A stretch of 64,000 nucleotides of DNA from Bacteroidota bacterium (GTDB lineage: Bacteria > Bacteroidota > Bacteroidia > Bacteroidales > FEN-979), in the NCBI GenBank assembly GCA_026391795.1, contig JAPLDI010000022.1, forward strand, positions 1 to 64,000. Reading direction: 5' to 3'. A program made the translations under genes and the position numbers. A model generated the notes under the pieces. It made no database searches. It had not been told where the DNA came from and was given only the letters and a program-made list of their open reading frames with translations. Positions 15,275 through 25,318 of the stretch are shown here, piece after piece; positions within the stretch are counted from its first letter, which is position 1; the number at the start of each line of letters is the position of its first letter.

Positions 15275-16324
15275 TTATTTGATTTCTTTCACAAGAAACA
15301 TGTAGGCCGGCAAATGGTCGCTGTAGCCTCCCTGGTAAATGCCACCGCCATAAGTCCGGAACGGATAGCCTGCATACTGACCCTCTTTCTGGATCAGGAA
15401 CTCTTTATTGAAGATCTTTGCCTTCAGGTACCTGTATCCGTCAGACTTCTTGTCCACCAACGCGGAAGAGACAATGATCTGGTCGAACAGGTTCCATACG
15501 TCCCGGTAAGCCAGTGAACCTATTCCGTCGCGATACATCTGCCACATCGGGTTGTACAGGTCTTCCGGACCGAGGTTTTCGGGTTTGGTCTTTGTTTTAA
15601 GGTGTTTCATCAGGCTTTCATCCACAGGGTCGTCGTTCAGATCGCCCATGATGATGATCCGGGCACCGGGTTCTGCTTTAAAGATGGCTTTCACCACGTT
15701 CAGGCAGTTATCGGCTGCGGCATCTCTTTTGGCAAGGGTCTCGATTTCACCGCTGCTGCGCGACGGCCAGTGGTTGACCAGTACATGCACCCATTCGCCG
15801 TCGAGTAGTCCGTCAACCTGCAAAATGTCGCGGGTATGGAAACTGGTGTCGGCCATTTTCAGCGGGTGCATGCTCGTTGATTTCACCTGGAATATCTTCG
15901 GCTGATAGAGCAGGGCCACATCGATGCCCCGTGAATCACGAGAGTCAAAGTGTACAAAATCGTATCCCATCGACTTCAGCGGGGGCGTATGAACAAGATC
16001 ATAAACAACCTGCCGGTTTTCCACCTCCGAAACACCGATAAGGGCAGGGCCATTTTTGGTGTATTCATCCCCGATCTGGGAAATCACGGTTGCCAGGTGG
16101 TTCAGCTTCAGGAGGTATCGCTTCGTATCCCACTGCCCTGATCCGTTCGGGAGAAATTCAGCATCATCGATCTTCGGATCATCAATGGTATCGAAGAGAT
16201 TTTCGAGGTTATAGAATGCGACGCAGACAACTTTTGCCTGTTTTCCCTGGGCATTTGCGGTGGAATGCTGAATTGCGAGAAAGGGAAGAAATAAGATTAA
16301 AGTGTAAATGAAGGTTCTTTTCAC
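15275..16324 (-). CDS. Secreted endonuclease/exonuclease/phosphatase-family protein
   Basis: A 349-residue protein of the DNase I-like EEP superfamily with a signal peptide (about 1-25, ending AQGKQA). Catalytic landmarks are present: FYNLENLFDT, IGVSEVENRQVV with the metal Glu, HFDSRDSRGIDVALLY, VNHWPSRSSGE, GDLNDDPVDES and SDHLPAYMF with the catalytic Asp-His pair. It probably hydrolyses phosphodiester or phosphomonoester bonds outside the cytoplasm. It is divergent from a TonB receptor and a DUF5689 lipoprotein, a grouping I recognise from other Bacteroidota and which suggests phosphate or nucleic-acid scavenging. Confidence 0.88.
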   Translation of the reverse strand: MKRTFIYTLILFLPFLAIQHSTANAQGKQAKVVCVAFYNLENLFDTIDDPKIDDAEFLPNGSGQWDTKRYLLKLNHLATVISQIGDEYTKNGPALIGVSEVENRQVVYDLVHTPPLKSMGYDFVHFDSRDSRGIDVALLYQPKIFQVKSTSMHPLKMADTSFHTRDILQVDGLLDGEWVHVLVNHWPSRSSGEIETLAKRDAAADNCLNVVKAIFKAEPGARIIIMGDLNDDPVDESLMKHLKTKTKPENLGPEDLYNPMWQMYRDGIGSLAYRDVWNLFDQIIVSSALVDKKSDGYRYLKAKIFNKEFLIQKEGQYAGYPFRTYGGGIYQGGYSDHLPAYMFLVKEIK

Positions 16325-16343
16325 AACGTAGTTTTTAACGGTT

Positions 16344-16351
16344 CAAAATTA
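16344..16351 (-). promoter_or_regulatory. -7 box for the secreted endonuclease
   Basis: Minus-strand TAATTTTG, 19 nt before the start codon at 16324, in the 108-nt divergent region shared with the TonB receptor gene. Confidence 0.45.
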
Positions 16352-16432
16352 CAATCATTTACTATACAGCTGAAAAAAAATGTTTAGGTTTGTAAACTTT
16401 ATTTTAAGTGTTCTTTTATCTAAATTTTATCT

Positions 16433-19177
16433 ATGAAAAGATTTTTATCCTTGCTGGGATTTTTCCTTTTCTTCATTTCCTTCGTGAATGCGCAGAGCGG
16501 CAAAATGTCGGGGAAGATTACTGAGAGTGGCACCGGAAAAGCGGTTTCGAACGCCACGGTCAAAATCAGCACCCTGAACATGAACACAGTGACCGATCAG
16601 GAAGGTTTTTTTGAAATCAAGAACATCCCCTACGGCAAGTACACGGTATCCGTCAGTAGCGGAACCTTTGAGAACTATGAAACAAGCATTGACCTGAATG
16701 CTGAATCAGTAACCCTCCCGAATGTGGAATTAAAAAAGAAAGCCGGCGAGGGAGAAGGCCTTTCTGAGATCAGTACCATCGTCCTTGACCAGGAAGATGA
16801 AAACAAAGACCAGAACATCTCAGGACTTCTGCATTCATCGGATGACATTTTCACTTCAACGGCAGGCTATATTTTCGGATCCATGTCGTTCCGCCCCCGC
16901 GGATACGATGCCGACAACCGCCAGGTCCTGATCAACGGCACCAATGTGAGCGATCCTGAGAACGGACGTGTCACCTTCAACGACTGGGGCGGGCTCAACG
17001 ATGCCATGCGGAACAAACAGATATACAATTACAATGAGCCTACGCCGTATACCTTTGGCGACATCGGAGGTCTTACAAACATCGATACACGGGCATCCGG
17101 CTACCGGAAACAGATCAAATTATCCTACTCATTAACAAACCGGACCTACCGCGACCGCATCATGCTCACCTATGCAACCGGACTGATGAAGAACGGATGG
17201 GCATTTACCCTGAGCGGTTCACGCCGCTGGTCGCAGGAAGGATATGTAGAGGGAACCTTCTATGATGCATGGGGGTATTTTTTATCAGCAGAAAAAAGAA
17301 TGGGCAGACACAGCCTCGGACTTACCATCTTCGGTGCTCCCACAAAAAGAGGAACCCAGTCGGCTACCGTCCAGGAAGCCTACGACCTGTCGGGCACAAA
17401 CTATTACAACCCGAACTGGGGTTACCAGAACGGGAAGGCAAGGAATGCAAGGGTAAGGGCGAACAACGAACCGGAATTCATCCTCAATCATGTCTGGAAC
17501 ATCAATGACAAAACGAAGCTGACAACCTCTGCAAATTATTCGTTCGGAACCAACAGCTGGAGTTCCCTGAACTGGTACAACGCCCCGGATCCCCGTCCGG
17601 ATTATTACCGCTACCTGCCCAGTTATCACCCCAACTACGTGGACCCGCTTGACCCGGCTACACAGTACATGATCACGCAGCAATGGCAGAATGATGTGAA
17701 CACCCGCCAGATAAACTGGGACAAGCTGATCGAGATCAACAAGCTTGGTAATATGGAAGGGATACAGGCCAACTACATCGTTGAAAACAATGTCACAAAA
17801 ACGAGCCAGTTTGCCTTCAACACAGTTGTCAACAAGGAGATGAACCCGCATGCAACCGTTAATGGCGGCCTGAATTTCAAGCTTTACAATGGCCACCATT
17901 ACAAAGTGCTCGATGATCTTCTCGGCGGAAATTACTGGGTCAACATTGACCAGTTCAACAAAACCGACTTCCCGGGTGATACTGCCAGCTGGCAGCTTGA
18001 CCTGAACAACCCCAACAAGATCATTCACCAGGGTGATATTTTCGGATATGATTACGTTTCACATTTGAATACGATCAACCTTTGGGGACAGGGAAACTTC
18101 ACCTACAACAAGCTTGATTTTTTCGTTGCCGCATCCCTGACCGGAACCCAGTTCTGGCGTACCGGAAACTACCGCAACGGTCGTTATCCTGAAAACTCAT
18201 ATGGCAATTCAAAGATATTCTCATTCCTGAATTATGGAGTAAAAGGGGGTATCACGTATAAGATCACGGGACGCCATTACCTCACATTCACAGGCTTCTA
18301 TGAAACGACACCGCCCTATTTCAGCAACACATTCGTTTCACCGAAAACCCGAAATACAACTGTAAATGATGTGAAAAGCGAAACCGCTTTCGGAGGCGAT
18401 GCCAGTTACATCATGCGCTATCCCTGGCTGAATCTCCGGTTCACCTATTACTATACACAGTTCCTCGACGGCGCCACGGTGGTAAGTTACTACCAGGACC
18501 AGATTGTCAAGAACACCGGGTTCGGTACCGATAACGGAGTCTTTGTCAATAATATCATGACCGGTATCAACAGGGTTCACCAGGGGATTGAATTCGGCGC
18601 CGAGGTCAAAGTGAACAAGATGCTGAAGTTTTTTGCTGTCGCCGCTGTCGGGAATTACATCTATACCTCCCGTCCGCAAACCACCATCTCATACGACAAC
18701 GGTTCCCTGCCCGACACAACCTTCACAACCTACATCAAGAATTTCTACATCCCGAGTACACCTCAGACAGCCTTGTCGGGCGGACTGAAATTCAATTATC
18801 ATTACTGGTTCCTGGATGTCAATGCAAACTATTACGACAACAACTGGCTGAGTTTTACTTCCGAAAGAAGGACAGAAGCTGCCATTTCCGGTCTCGGCCC
18901 CGGCGATCCCCTGATCAAGGAGATCACGCAGGAACAGAAACTGAAGAGCGGGTTCACACTGGATGCCTCCATCGGAAAAAATATCCGGATCAAGTACAAA
19001 TATTTCATTAACATCAACCTGAGTGTCAGTAATATTCTTGACAACAAAGACATCCAGAACTGGGGATACGAGCAGAACCGTTTTGATTTCGTAAATAAGA
19101 ACACGAGTCTGTTCCCTCCGAAATACCTGTACTATTATGGTCGGACATTCTTCCTGAACCTCAGTTTCCGAATGTAA
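16433..19177 (+). CDS. TonB-dependent receptor with N-terminal carboxypeptidase-regulatory-like domain
   Basis: A 914-residue outer-membrane receptor. Signal peptide MKRFLSLLGFFLFFISFVNA, then a CarboxypepD_reg-like domain at about 23-105 (GKITESGTGKAVSNATVKIS), a plug domain (SGLLHSSDDIFTSTAGYIFG, SFRPRGYDADNRQVLING), and a 22-strand-type barrel rich in Tyr, Trp and Asn to the C-terminal aromatic FLNLSFRM. It imports a ligand too large for porins using TonB energy. The ligand is unknown; the linked DUF5689 lipoprotein and secreted EEP enzyme point to phosphate-containing polymers or their products. The start is the ATG with A-rich leader 48 nt after the putative promoter area. Confidence 0.9.
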   Translation: MKRFLSLLGFFLFFISFVNAQSGKMSGKITESGTGKAVSNATVKISTLNMNTVTDQEGFFEIKNIPYGKYTVSVSSGTFENYETSIDLNAESVTLPNVELKKKAGEGEGLSEISTIVLDQEDENKDQNISGLLHSSDDIFTSTAGYIFGSMSFRPRGYDADNRQVLINGTNVSDPENGRVTFNDWGGLNDAMRNKQIYNYNEPTPYTFGDIGGLTNIDTRASGYRKQIKLSYSLTNRTYRDRIMLTYATGLMKNGWAFTLSGSRRWSQEGYVEGTFYDAWGYFLSAEKRMGRHSLGLTIFGAPTKRGTQSATVQEAYDLSGTNYYNPNWGYQNGKARNARVRANNEPEFILNHVWNINDKTKLTTSANYSFGTNSWSSLNWYNAPDPRPDYYRYLPSYHPNYVDPLDPATQYMITQQWQNDVNTRQINWDKLIEINKLGNMEGIQANYIVENNVTKTSQFAFNTVVNKEMNPHATVNGGLNFKLYNGHHYKVLDDLLGGNYWVNIDQFNKTDFPGDTASWQLDLNNPNKIIHQGDIFGYDYVSHLNTINLWGQGNFTYNKLDFFVAASLTGTQFWRTGNYRNGRYPENSYGNSKIFSFLNYGVKGGITYKITGRHYLTFTGFYETTPPYFSNTFVSPKTRNTTVNDVKSETAFGGDASYIMRYPWLNLRFTYYYTQFLDGATVVSYYQDQIVKNTGFGTDNGVFVNNIMTGINRVHQGIEFGAEVKVNKMLKFFAVAAVGNYIYTSRPQTTISYDNGSLPDTTFTTYIKNFYIPSTPQTALSGGLKFNYHYWFLDVNANYYDNNWLSFTSERRTEAAISGLGPGDPLIKEITQEQKLKSGFTLDASIGKNIRIKYKYFININLSVSNILDNKDIQNWGYEQNRFDFVNKNTSLFPPKYLYYYGRTFFLNLSFRM

Positions 19178-19224
19178 AACAGAAAATATTATCGTAAAAA
19201 ACAAAACAGAAAATATAAAAATCA

Positions 19225-20550
19225 ATGACTATGAAATATTTATCAGTAAAGAAAGCAGGAGTAATTTTTTCCACCGGTCTTCTTGTTGCAGTCATCGCAA
19301 TCATGACAGGTTGTGTTAAACAGAACTTCGACGAACCCCCCATCCACATACCCCATTATCCCGGCACGGCAAATGCCGGTATCGATACCCTGGTTAAACT
19401 ATATGGATCACACTCTGATACGATGCTGATCACCCAGGATATCATCATCAAGGGTATTGTTGTCGGAAACGACGAATCGGGAAACATCTATAAGAAGATT
19501 TACATCCAGGACGAAACAGGCGGGATCGATGTTGAGATCGATGCAACCAACATATACACCCTCTTCAAGGTAGGGCAGCGTGTGTTTATTGAATGCAAGG
19601 GCCTCTACCTCGGGTTGTACGGTGGTGCACTTGAACTTGGTTATCCATACAATGGTTCGATCGGCAGGATGCCCTCATCCCTCGCTTCCGTTCACATCTT
19701 CCGCGACAGCCTTCCCGGGAAAAAGCCGGTTCCGATCACACTGGATGTTACGAGCCCGCCCTTCTTCAAATATATCAACATGCTCGTGGCAATCCCCGCG
19801 GTACGTTTCCAGGATGCCGGACAGCCTTTTGTAACAGGCGGTGTTACCACCTCACGGGTTGTTAATGATGCCGAAGGGAATGCACTCAGCCTGGATGGAA
19901 ACAGTGTCATCCTCTACAACAGCAGTTATGCAACCTTCGCAAACAACCTGCTCCCGCAGGGGGTTGGCACTTTACAGGGGATCTTCACCGTCTTCTCCAC
20001 CAAATACGAGTTCCTGGTGCGTGACCTGAACGACCTTGTCAATTTTGTTGATACGGGACAATCGGTCCTCTACCAGAATAATTTTAATTCTTCTCCTCCC
20101 GACTGGACCATCTTTACACCGGCAAGCAACAAACCCTGGGCCTGGAGTTCACAATTCACCTGCATGCTCGGTAATGGTTACCTGGGAAATGCCCCCTGCG
20201 ACACATGGCTGATTTCGCCGGGTCTGGACCTGACAAATGTCACAAACTCAATTCTGACCTTCAGCACCTGGACACAATTTGTTGACAGCGGACTTCCGTT
20301 ACCACTGGAAGTGAAGATCTCCACAGATTACAGTGGAAGCGGCAATCCTTCAGCAGCCACCTGGACACCACTGACTTGTATCTTGCCTGCCGCTGACAGT
20401 AAGGTAATGACACCGAGCGGCGACATCAGCCTGTCGGCTTACAACCAGAAAGTCTATGTCGCTTTCCGTTACAGGTCATCCGGTGTTACAAGCGGTACTG
20501 CCTCAAAATGGGAAGTTGATACATTTAAACTTACCGGGAAGAAAAATTAG
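19225..20550 (+). CDS. DUF5689 / choice-of-anchor lipoprotein
   Basis: A 441-residue surface lipoprotein. The signal peptide ends IMTGC, with Cys at residue 30 from this start or 28 from the ATG at 19231. Residues about 50-270 match the OB-fold-like DUF5689 region: IIIKGIVVGNDESGNIYKKI, QDETGGIDVEIDA, FKVGQRVFIECKGLYLG and a central VAIPAVRFQDAG repeat. From about 290 a jelly-roll choice-of-anchor-J-like domain follows (QNNFNSSPPDWTIFTPAS, WLISPGLDLT, KVYVAFRYRS, KWEVDTFKL). It begins 47 nt after the TonB receptor and is probably its surface partner. Ligand unknown. Confidence 0.85.
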   Translation: MTMKYLSVKKAGVIFSTGLLVAVIAIMTGCVKQNFDEPPIHIPHYPGTANAGIDTLVKLYGSHSDTMLITQDIIIKGIVVGNDESGNIYKKIYIQDETGGIDVEIDATNIYTLFKVGQRVFIECKGLYLGLYGGALELGYPYNGSIGRMPSSLASVHIFRDSLPGKKPVPITLDVTSPPFFKYINMLVAIPAVRFQDAGQPFVTGGVTTSRVVNDAEGNALSLDGNSVILYNSSYATFANNLLPQGVGTLQGIFTVFSTKYEFLVRDLNDLVNFVDTGQSVLYQNNFNSSPPDWTIFTPASNKPWAWSSQFTCMLGNGYLGNAPCDTWLISPGLDLTNVTNSILTFSTWTQFVDSGLPLPLEVKISTDYSGSGNPSAATWTPLTCILPAADSKVMTPSGDISLSAYNQKVYVAFRYRSSGVTSGTASKWEVDTFKLTGKKN

Positions 20551-20572
20551 ATCTTCCTTCCTTATCCGAAGA

Positions 20573-20605
20573 AAAGGACTCTGCTGGCTGCAGGGTCCTT
20601 TTTTT
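20573..20605 (+). terminator. Terminator of the TonB receptor operon
   Basis: AAGGAC-t-CTGC / GCAG-g-GTCCTT with a 5-nt loop, followed by seven T. Confidence 0.75.
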
Positions 20606-20690
20606 GTTGGTGAAGTGGTGAGTATTTTACCGTTATCGAAAGTGGTTGTGGGCACGCGTTACAAACGCGCGCCAGCCAGGGAAATGATTT

Positions 20691-20737
20691 TACCCGCAAA
20701 GGCCGCAAAGTTTTTGCGCAAAGTTCGCAAAGACACT
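20691..20737. repeat. Dispersed GCAAAG-type intergenic repeat
   Basis: The segment is built from repeats of CGCAAAG(G/T)CCGCAAAG, GCGCAAAG and TTCGCAAAG, a low-complexity type seen between genes in many Bacteroidota. It has a different sequence from the two 152-bp foldback elements but the same style of repeated short words. Confidence 0.45.
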
Positions 20738-20747
20738 GAACAGCTCA

Positions 20748-23700
20748 TCAGCTAACAACCGGCAGCTGCTCCAGTGCTTCCAGCGCATGCCTTACCTTAC
20801 CCGTTTCACGGAAGATAAGCATCAGCCGGTTCCTGTCCTCTTTCATCCTGCAATTGGAAGGGCTGGTTTTGATGTATTCGAGGATTGCCGTGAACTGGGG
20901 CGACTGAAAATAATCGGAATCCTCGTTGCTGATAAAATAGCAGGTCAGGCGGTTGTTGCGAAGGATCAGCTTTTCAAAACCGATCTTCCGGGCAATCCTG
21001 CGCAAACGGATGGTATCGAGCAACGCAAGTGTCTGCTCGGGAAGCCGGCCGAACCGGTCTTCCAGCTTTCCCTTGAACTTCATCAGTTCGAATTCTGATC
21101 CCAGTGAATCGAGTTCCTTGTAAAGGCTCAGCCTTTCGGTGATGTTGGTAATGTAATCATCGGGGATCAGGATCTCAAGATCGGTCTCGATCTGGCATTC
21201 TTTCACAAATTCTTTCGGGAGTTCTTCTTTGAAGGTTTCTTTAAAATCCTGTTCCTTTAACTCCAAAATCGCCTCATCGAGGATCTTCTGGTACATATCA
21301 AACCCGATCTCGGAGATGAAACCGCTCTGCTCCGCCCCCAGGATGTTGCCGGCACCGCGGATGTCGAGATCGCGCATGGCAATGTTGAACCCCGAACCCA
21401 GGTCTGAAAACTCTTCGATGGCCCGCAACCGTTTCCGCGCTTCATCGGTCAGAAGCGACATCGGCGGTGCCAGGAGATAACAGAATGCCTTTTTGTTTGA
21501 ACGGCCAACACGCCCACGAAGCTGGTGCAGGTCGCTCAATCCGTAAAAGTGCGCATCGTTGATGATGATGGTATTGACATTCGAGATATCGAGTCCCGAT
21601 TCGATGATTGTCGTGGCAACCAGTACATCATAATCGCCCTCAATGAAATCGACCATCACCTTCTCAAGTTTCTTGCCCTCCATCTGTCCGTGGGCAATGC
21701 CGATCCTTGCCTTGGGAACCATCCGCTGCAGCATTCCTGCAACTTCCGTAATATTCTGAACCCGGGTATTGACAAAAAAGACCTGCCCGCCCCGTGAAAG
21801 TTCGTACTGGATCGCCTCCCTGATAACCTCCTCGCGGAACGGATGGATCTCGGTTTGAACCGGGTATCGGTTGGGAGGGGCCGTATTGATGATCGAAAGG
21901 TCCCTCGCTCCCATCAGCGAAAACTGCAGGGTTCGCGGTATCGGCGTGGCAGTGAGCGTGAGGGTGTCGACATTGACTTTGAAATGCTTGATCTTCTCCT
22001 TGGAGGAAACCCCGAATTTCTGCTCCTCGTCAATGATCAGCAACCCCAGGTTTTTGAATTTTATGTCCTGGCTCAGCAGCCGGTGGGTGCCGATCAGGAT
22101 GTCGATCTTACCCTCTTTGAGATCGTGGAGGATGACATGTTGTTCCTTGGTGGACTTAAAACGGTTGATAAAATTGACCTTGCAGGGAAAATTGCGCAGC
22201 CGCTCCGAAAAGGTCTTGTAATGCTGCAACGCCAAAATCGTGGTGGGGACCAGGATAGCCACCTGCCGGCTTTCGGAAACCACTTTGAAGGCTGCCCGGA
22301 TGGCAATCTCCGTTTTCCCGAAACCAACATCCCCGCAGATCAGGCGGTCCATCGGAAATTCTGCTTCAAGATCTTTTTTGACATCCACCGTGGCCTTCAA
22401 CTGATCGGGCGTATCTTCATAAATGAAAGAGGCTTCAAGTTCCGTTTGAAGGTAGGTATCCGGTGAACATGCCACACCGGTTGCCGCCCTGCGCTCGGCA
22501 TAGAGGCGGATCAGTTCGCGGGCAATGTCTTTTACACGGCTCTTGGTCTTGTTTTTCAGCTTGTTCCATACATCCGACCCGAGGCGGTTCAGCACCGGGG
22601 CACTTCCCTCCTTGCCCACATACTTTGAGATGCGGTGAAGGGAATGGATGCTCACATAGAGGATGTCATTGTTTTTATAAACCAGCCGGATCGCCTCCTG
22701 CTCCTTGTCGTTGTTGATGATCTTTTCCAGTCCGTCGAACCGCCCGATCCCGTGATCAATGTGCGTCACAAAATCTCCCGGACGAAGATCGTAAAGTTCC
22801 TTCAGCGTAAGTGCTTCCTTGCTCACATACCCGTCGCGAAGGTGGAACCGGTGATAACGCTCAAAGATCTGGTGATCGGTATAGCAGGCAAGCTTCAGAT
22901 CCTTGTCGATGAAGCCTTCGTGGATCGGGAATTCGAAGGTGGTGTGAAGGTCGTGAGATGTGAGATGTGAGATGAGAGATGTGAGAAGTGGGATGTCTTT
23001 ATTGTCCTGGTTCTTCGCATGAATATCCTCCAGGATACTCTTCAGCCGTTCTGCCTGCTTGGGATTGTCGGCCAGAAGGATATTCCGGATCCCCTCTGCA
23101 TGATTCTTCTGAAGGTCGGCAACCAGCAGATCGAAATTTTTATTGAACGACGGCTGGGGAGACATGCTGTAATTGATCGTGACCGCCCCGGTTGAATAAA
23201 AATTCCTCCCGTATTCCACCCGGCGGAACTTCCCGATCTCTTCAAGGAATTCCTGCCCCGGCAGGAACAGGCTTGCATCTTCCTTTTTATCCAGGATATC
23301 CCGGGTAAAACCGATATCGTCGGCCCAGATCAGCGTGTTCTCCGGAAGGAAATTGAAAAGTGAGTCATATTTAATCAGCCTTTCCCGGTTGATGCGGATA
23401 TCGGGGATGATCGAGATCTCCTCCTTTTTCTCAATGGAAAGCTGGTTTGTCGGGTCAAAGGTGCGGATGGAAGCAACTTTATCTCCCTCGAACTCGATGC
23501 GGTAGGGATGGTCGCCCGAAAACGAATAGACGTCGATCAGTCCCCCGCGGATGGAAAACTGCCCGGGTTCGATCACAAAATCGGCACGTTCAAATTCATA
23601 TTCGATGAGAAGATCCAGGACAAATTCAAGCGATACCGCCTCCCCGGATTTCAGTTTCAGCGTGTTCTTCTCGAGGAATTTGCGGTTTACCACTTTCTCG

Positions 23701-24146
23701 GATAGGGCTTCCGGGTAGGTGACGATGATAAATTTTTTTGATCTTGAATGGAGCCGGTTGAGGATCTCCGTCCTGGATAAAAGTCCGAGGTTATCTTTTT
23801 GCCCCGACTCGAACTCCTTTTTAAAGGAGGAAGGAAAAAAGAGGACCCGTTTTTTTTCGGTCTCAACCTCCCTGTCATCCAGGATCTGTTCAAGATCGTT
23901 GTAAAAATAGGCAGCCGATTCCTTATCGGGAAGAATGTGGAAGTGGATCGCCGGGACGGAACTGAAAACGGCAGCGGAGATAAAGGAGCGAGAAGAACCA
24001 ATGATCCCTTTTAGCTGCAGGGCAGGCAACGGTTGCTGTTTCCTGCCGCTCCCGCCGGGTTCAGGATCCTCACTTTTCAATATCCGCGAGATCTCTTCCG
24101 TCTTCGGATCTGAGGTGTAGAGCGAAAGCAGTGTTGCGTTGTCCAA
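20748..24146 (-). CDS. mfd: Transcription-repair coupling factor Mfd
   Basis: A 1132-residue SF2 translocase that removes RNA polymerase stalled at DNA damage and recruits UvrA. Domains in order: UvrB-homology region (RGGLIDVYSFSGDHPYRIEF), RNA-polymerase-interacting domain (LYDLRPGDFVTHIDHGIG, about 452-470), helicase motifs GDVGFGKTEIAIRAAF (about 602), DEEQKFG (about 702) and TATPIPRTLQF, motif VI region QLRGRVGRSNKKAF, and the C-terminal TRCF domain. About residues 384-397 (LTSLISHLTSHDLH) are encoded by an in-frame 42-nt heptamer repeat inserted between domains. It is 19 nt downstream of fbp, likely co-transcribed. Confidence 0.95.
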   Translation of the reverse strand: MDNATLLSLYTSDPKTEEISRILKSEDPEPGGSGRKQQPLPALQLKGIIGSSRSFISAAVFSSVPAIHFHILPDKESAAYFYNDLEQILDDREVETEKKRVLFFPSSFKKEFESGQKDNLGLLSRTEILNRLHSRSKKFIIVTYPEALSEKVVNRKFLEKNTLKLKSGEAVSLEFVLDLLIEYEFERADFVIEPGQFSIRGGLIDVYSFSGDHPYRIEFEGDKVASIRTFDPTNQLSIEKKEEISIIPDIRINRERLIKYDSLFNFLPENTLIWADDIGFTRDILDKKEDASLFLPGQEFLEEIGKFRRVEYGRNFYSTGAVTINYSMSPQPSFNKNFDLLVADLQKNHAEGIRNILLADNPKQAERLKSILEDIHAKNQDNKDIPLLTSLISHLTSHDLHTTFEFPIHEGFIDKDLKLACYTDHQIFERYHRFHLRDGYVSKEALTLKELYDLRPGDFVTHIDHGIGRFDGLEKIINNDKEQEAIRLVYKNNDILYVSIHSLHRISKYVGKEGSAPVLNRLGSDVWNKLKNKTKSRVKDIARELIRLYAERRAATGVACSPDTYLQTELEASFIYEDTPDQLKATVDVKKDLEAEFPMDRLICGDVGFGKTEIAIRAAFKVVSESRQVAILVPTTILALQHYKTFSERLRNFPCKVNFINRFKSTKEQHVILHDLKEGKIDILIGTHRLLSQDIKFKNLGLLIIDEEQKFGVSSKEKIKHFKVNVDTLTLTATPIPRTLQFSLMGARDLSIINTAPPNRYPVQTEIHPFREEVIREAIQYELSRGGQVFFVNTRVQNITEVAGMLQRMVPKARIGIAHGQMEGKKLEKVMVDFIEGDYDVLVATTIIESGLDISNVNTIIINDAHFYGLSDLHQLRGRVGRSNKKAFCYLLAPPMSLLTDEARKRLRAIEEFSDLGSGFNIAMRDLDIRGAGNILGAEQSGFISEIGFDMYQKILDEAILELKEQDFKETFKEELPKEFVKECQIETDLEILIPDDYITNITERLSLYKELDSLGSEFELMKFKGKLEDRFGRLPEQTLALLDTIRLRRIARKIGFEKLILRNNRLTCYFISNEDSDYFQSPQFTAILEYIKTSPSNCRMKEDRNRLMLIFRETGKVRHALEALEQLPVVS
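22953..22994. repeat. In-frame heptamer repeat within mfd
   Basis: Six 7-bp units on the plus strand: GTGAGAT three times, then GAGAGAT, GTGAGAA and GTGGGAT. The total of 42 bp keeps the mfd frame. A related heptamer array overlaps the stop codon of the MMPL gene at 31584. Confidence 0.8.
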
Positions 24147-24165
24147 GGGTCTGAAGTACTAAATC

Positions 24166-25188
24166 CTAATGTTCAGGTTTGAATTCAGGAGAGTGGGCCT
24201 GCATGAACTCCTCTGCCTTCTCAACCATGGCGGAAGGTCCGACAAAAATGGGTGCACGCTGGTGCAGGGCCGTCGGCTCGATGTCCAGGATCCGCTTGAA
24301 TCCGTCAGAGGCTTTGCCGCCGGCCTGTTCAGCAAGGAAAGCCACGGGGTTGCACTCGTAAAGCAACCGCAACTTCCCGGTCTTGCTTTTCGTGGTTCCC
24401 GGGTAGATGAAGATCCCCCCCCGGATCAGGTTCCGGTGAATATCGGCCACCATCGACCCGATGTATCGCGTGGAATAGGGACGGCCCGTTGCCGGTTCAT
24501 CTTCCTGGCAATAATGAATGTATTGCTTAACCCCTTCGGGGAAATAATTATAAGATGCCTCGTTGATGGAATAGATATTTCCTGTTTCCGGGTATTTCAT
24601 GTCCGGATGGCTAAGGATGAAAAGACCCACCGAAGGATCGAGGGTAAAACCATTAACCCCGTTGCCGGTGGAATAGACAAGGACCGTGGACGATCCGTAC
24701 AACACGTAACCCGCAGCAACAAGGTTTCGTCCGGGCTGCAAAAAGTCCTCCATCTTGGCTGTTCCTCTTACCGTTCTCCTCAGATAAATTGAAAACAGTG
24801 TTCCGATGGAAACATTGGATTCAATGTTGGAAGAACCGTCGAGCGGATCCATCGCCACCACATATTTTCCGTATTTGGAGGATTCATTGTCGAAAATAAT
24901 GATCTCTTCATTCTCCTCCGATCCGATCGCACAGCATTCCCCGCCCGACCGGAGGGCAGAGATGAACTGGTTGTTGGCATAGACATCAAGCTTTTTCTGT
25001 TCCTCTCCCTGCACGTTCACTTCGCCTACATATCCCATAACCTCCCCGAGCCCGGCCCGGTTCACCTCCCTGTTCACAAACTTCGCGGCAATGCCGATAT
25101 CATTCAGCAGCCGGGTAAGGTTTCCGGAAGCCTGGGGATATTCCGCCTGCTTCTCAATGATGAATTCTGTTAATGTCTTGAATTTCAT
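24166..25188 (-). CDS. fbp: Fructose-1,6-bisphosphatase class I
   Basis: A 340-residue gluconeogenic enzyme that removes the 1-phosphate of fructose-1,6-bisphosphate. Hallmarks: [17 protein letters not shown] (metal-binding DPLDGSS near residue 111), [52 protein letters not shown], and the C-terminal [20 protein letters not shown]. The start at 25188 (MKFKTLTEF) matches family length; the open frame extends 20 codons further upstream but that extension has no homology features and overlaps the promoter. It is first in an apparent fbp-mfd operon. Confidence 0.95.
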   Translation of the reverse strand: MKFKTLTEFIIEKQAEYPQASGNLTRLLNDIGIAAKFVNREVNRAGLGEVMGYVGEVNVQGEEQKKLDVYANNQFISALRSGGECCAIGSEENEEIIIFDNESSKYGKYVVAMDPLDGSSNIESNVSIGTLFSIYLRRTVRGTAKMEDFLQPGRNLVAAGYVLYGSSTVLVYSTGNGVNGFTLDPSVGLFILSHPDMKYPETGNIYSINEASYNYFPEGVKQYIHYCQEDEPATGRPYSTRYIGSMVADIHRNLIRGGIFIYPGTTKSKTGKLRLLYECNPVAFLAEQAGGKASDGFKRILDIEPTALHQRAPIFVGPSAMVEKAEEFMQAHSPEFKPEH

Positions 25189-25205
25189 ATCCTCCGATTT
25201 TCCTG

Positions 25206-25213
25206 CAAAGTTA
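25206..25213 (-). promoter_or_regulatory. -7 box for fbp
   Basis: Minus-strand TAACTTTG, 18 nt before the start at 25188. It supports choosing the downstream ATG, since a longer ORF would begin upstream of this promoter. Confidence 0.55.
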
Positions 25214-25318
25214 ATGAATTTCCTCGCCGCAGAGCAGCGAGGTAGCAATTGGAAAAGTGATTTGCAAATCGTCGCAAGCGACGCGGAATTAACCCATACA
25301 CCTCAACCCCCATGAGGG

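Noticed and set aside
17285-18028. 247-codon minus-strand ORF inside the TonB receptor gene
   Set aside because: An antisense shadow; no start context or recognisable motif.
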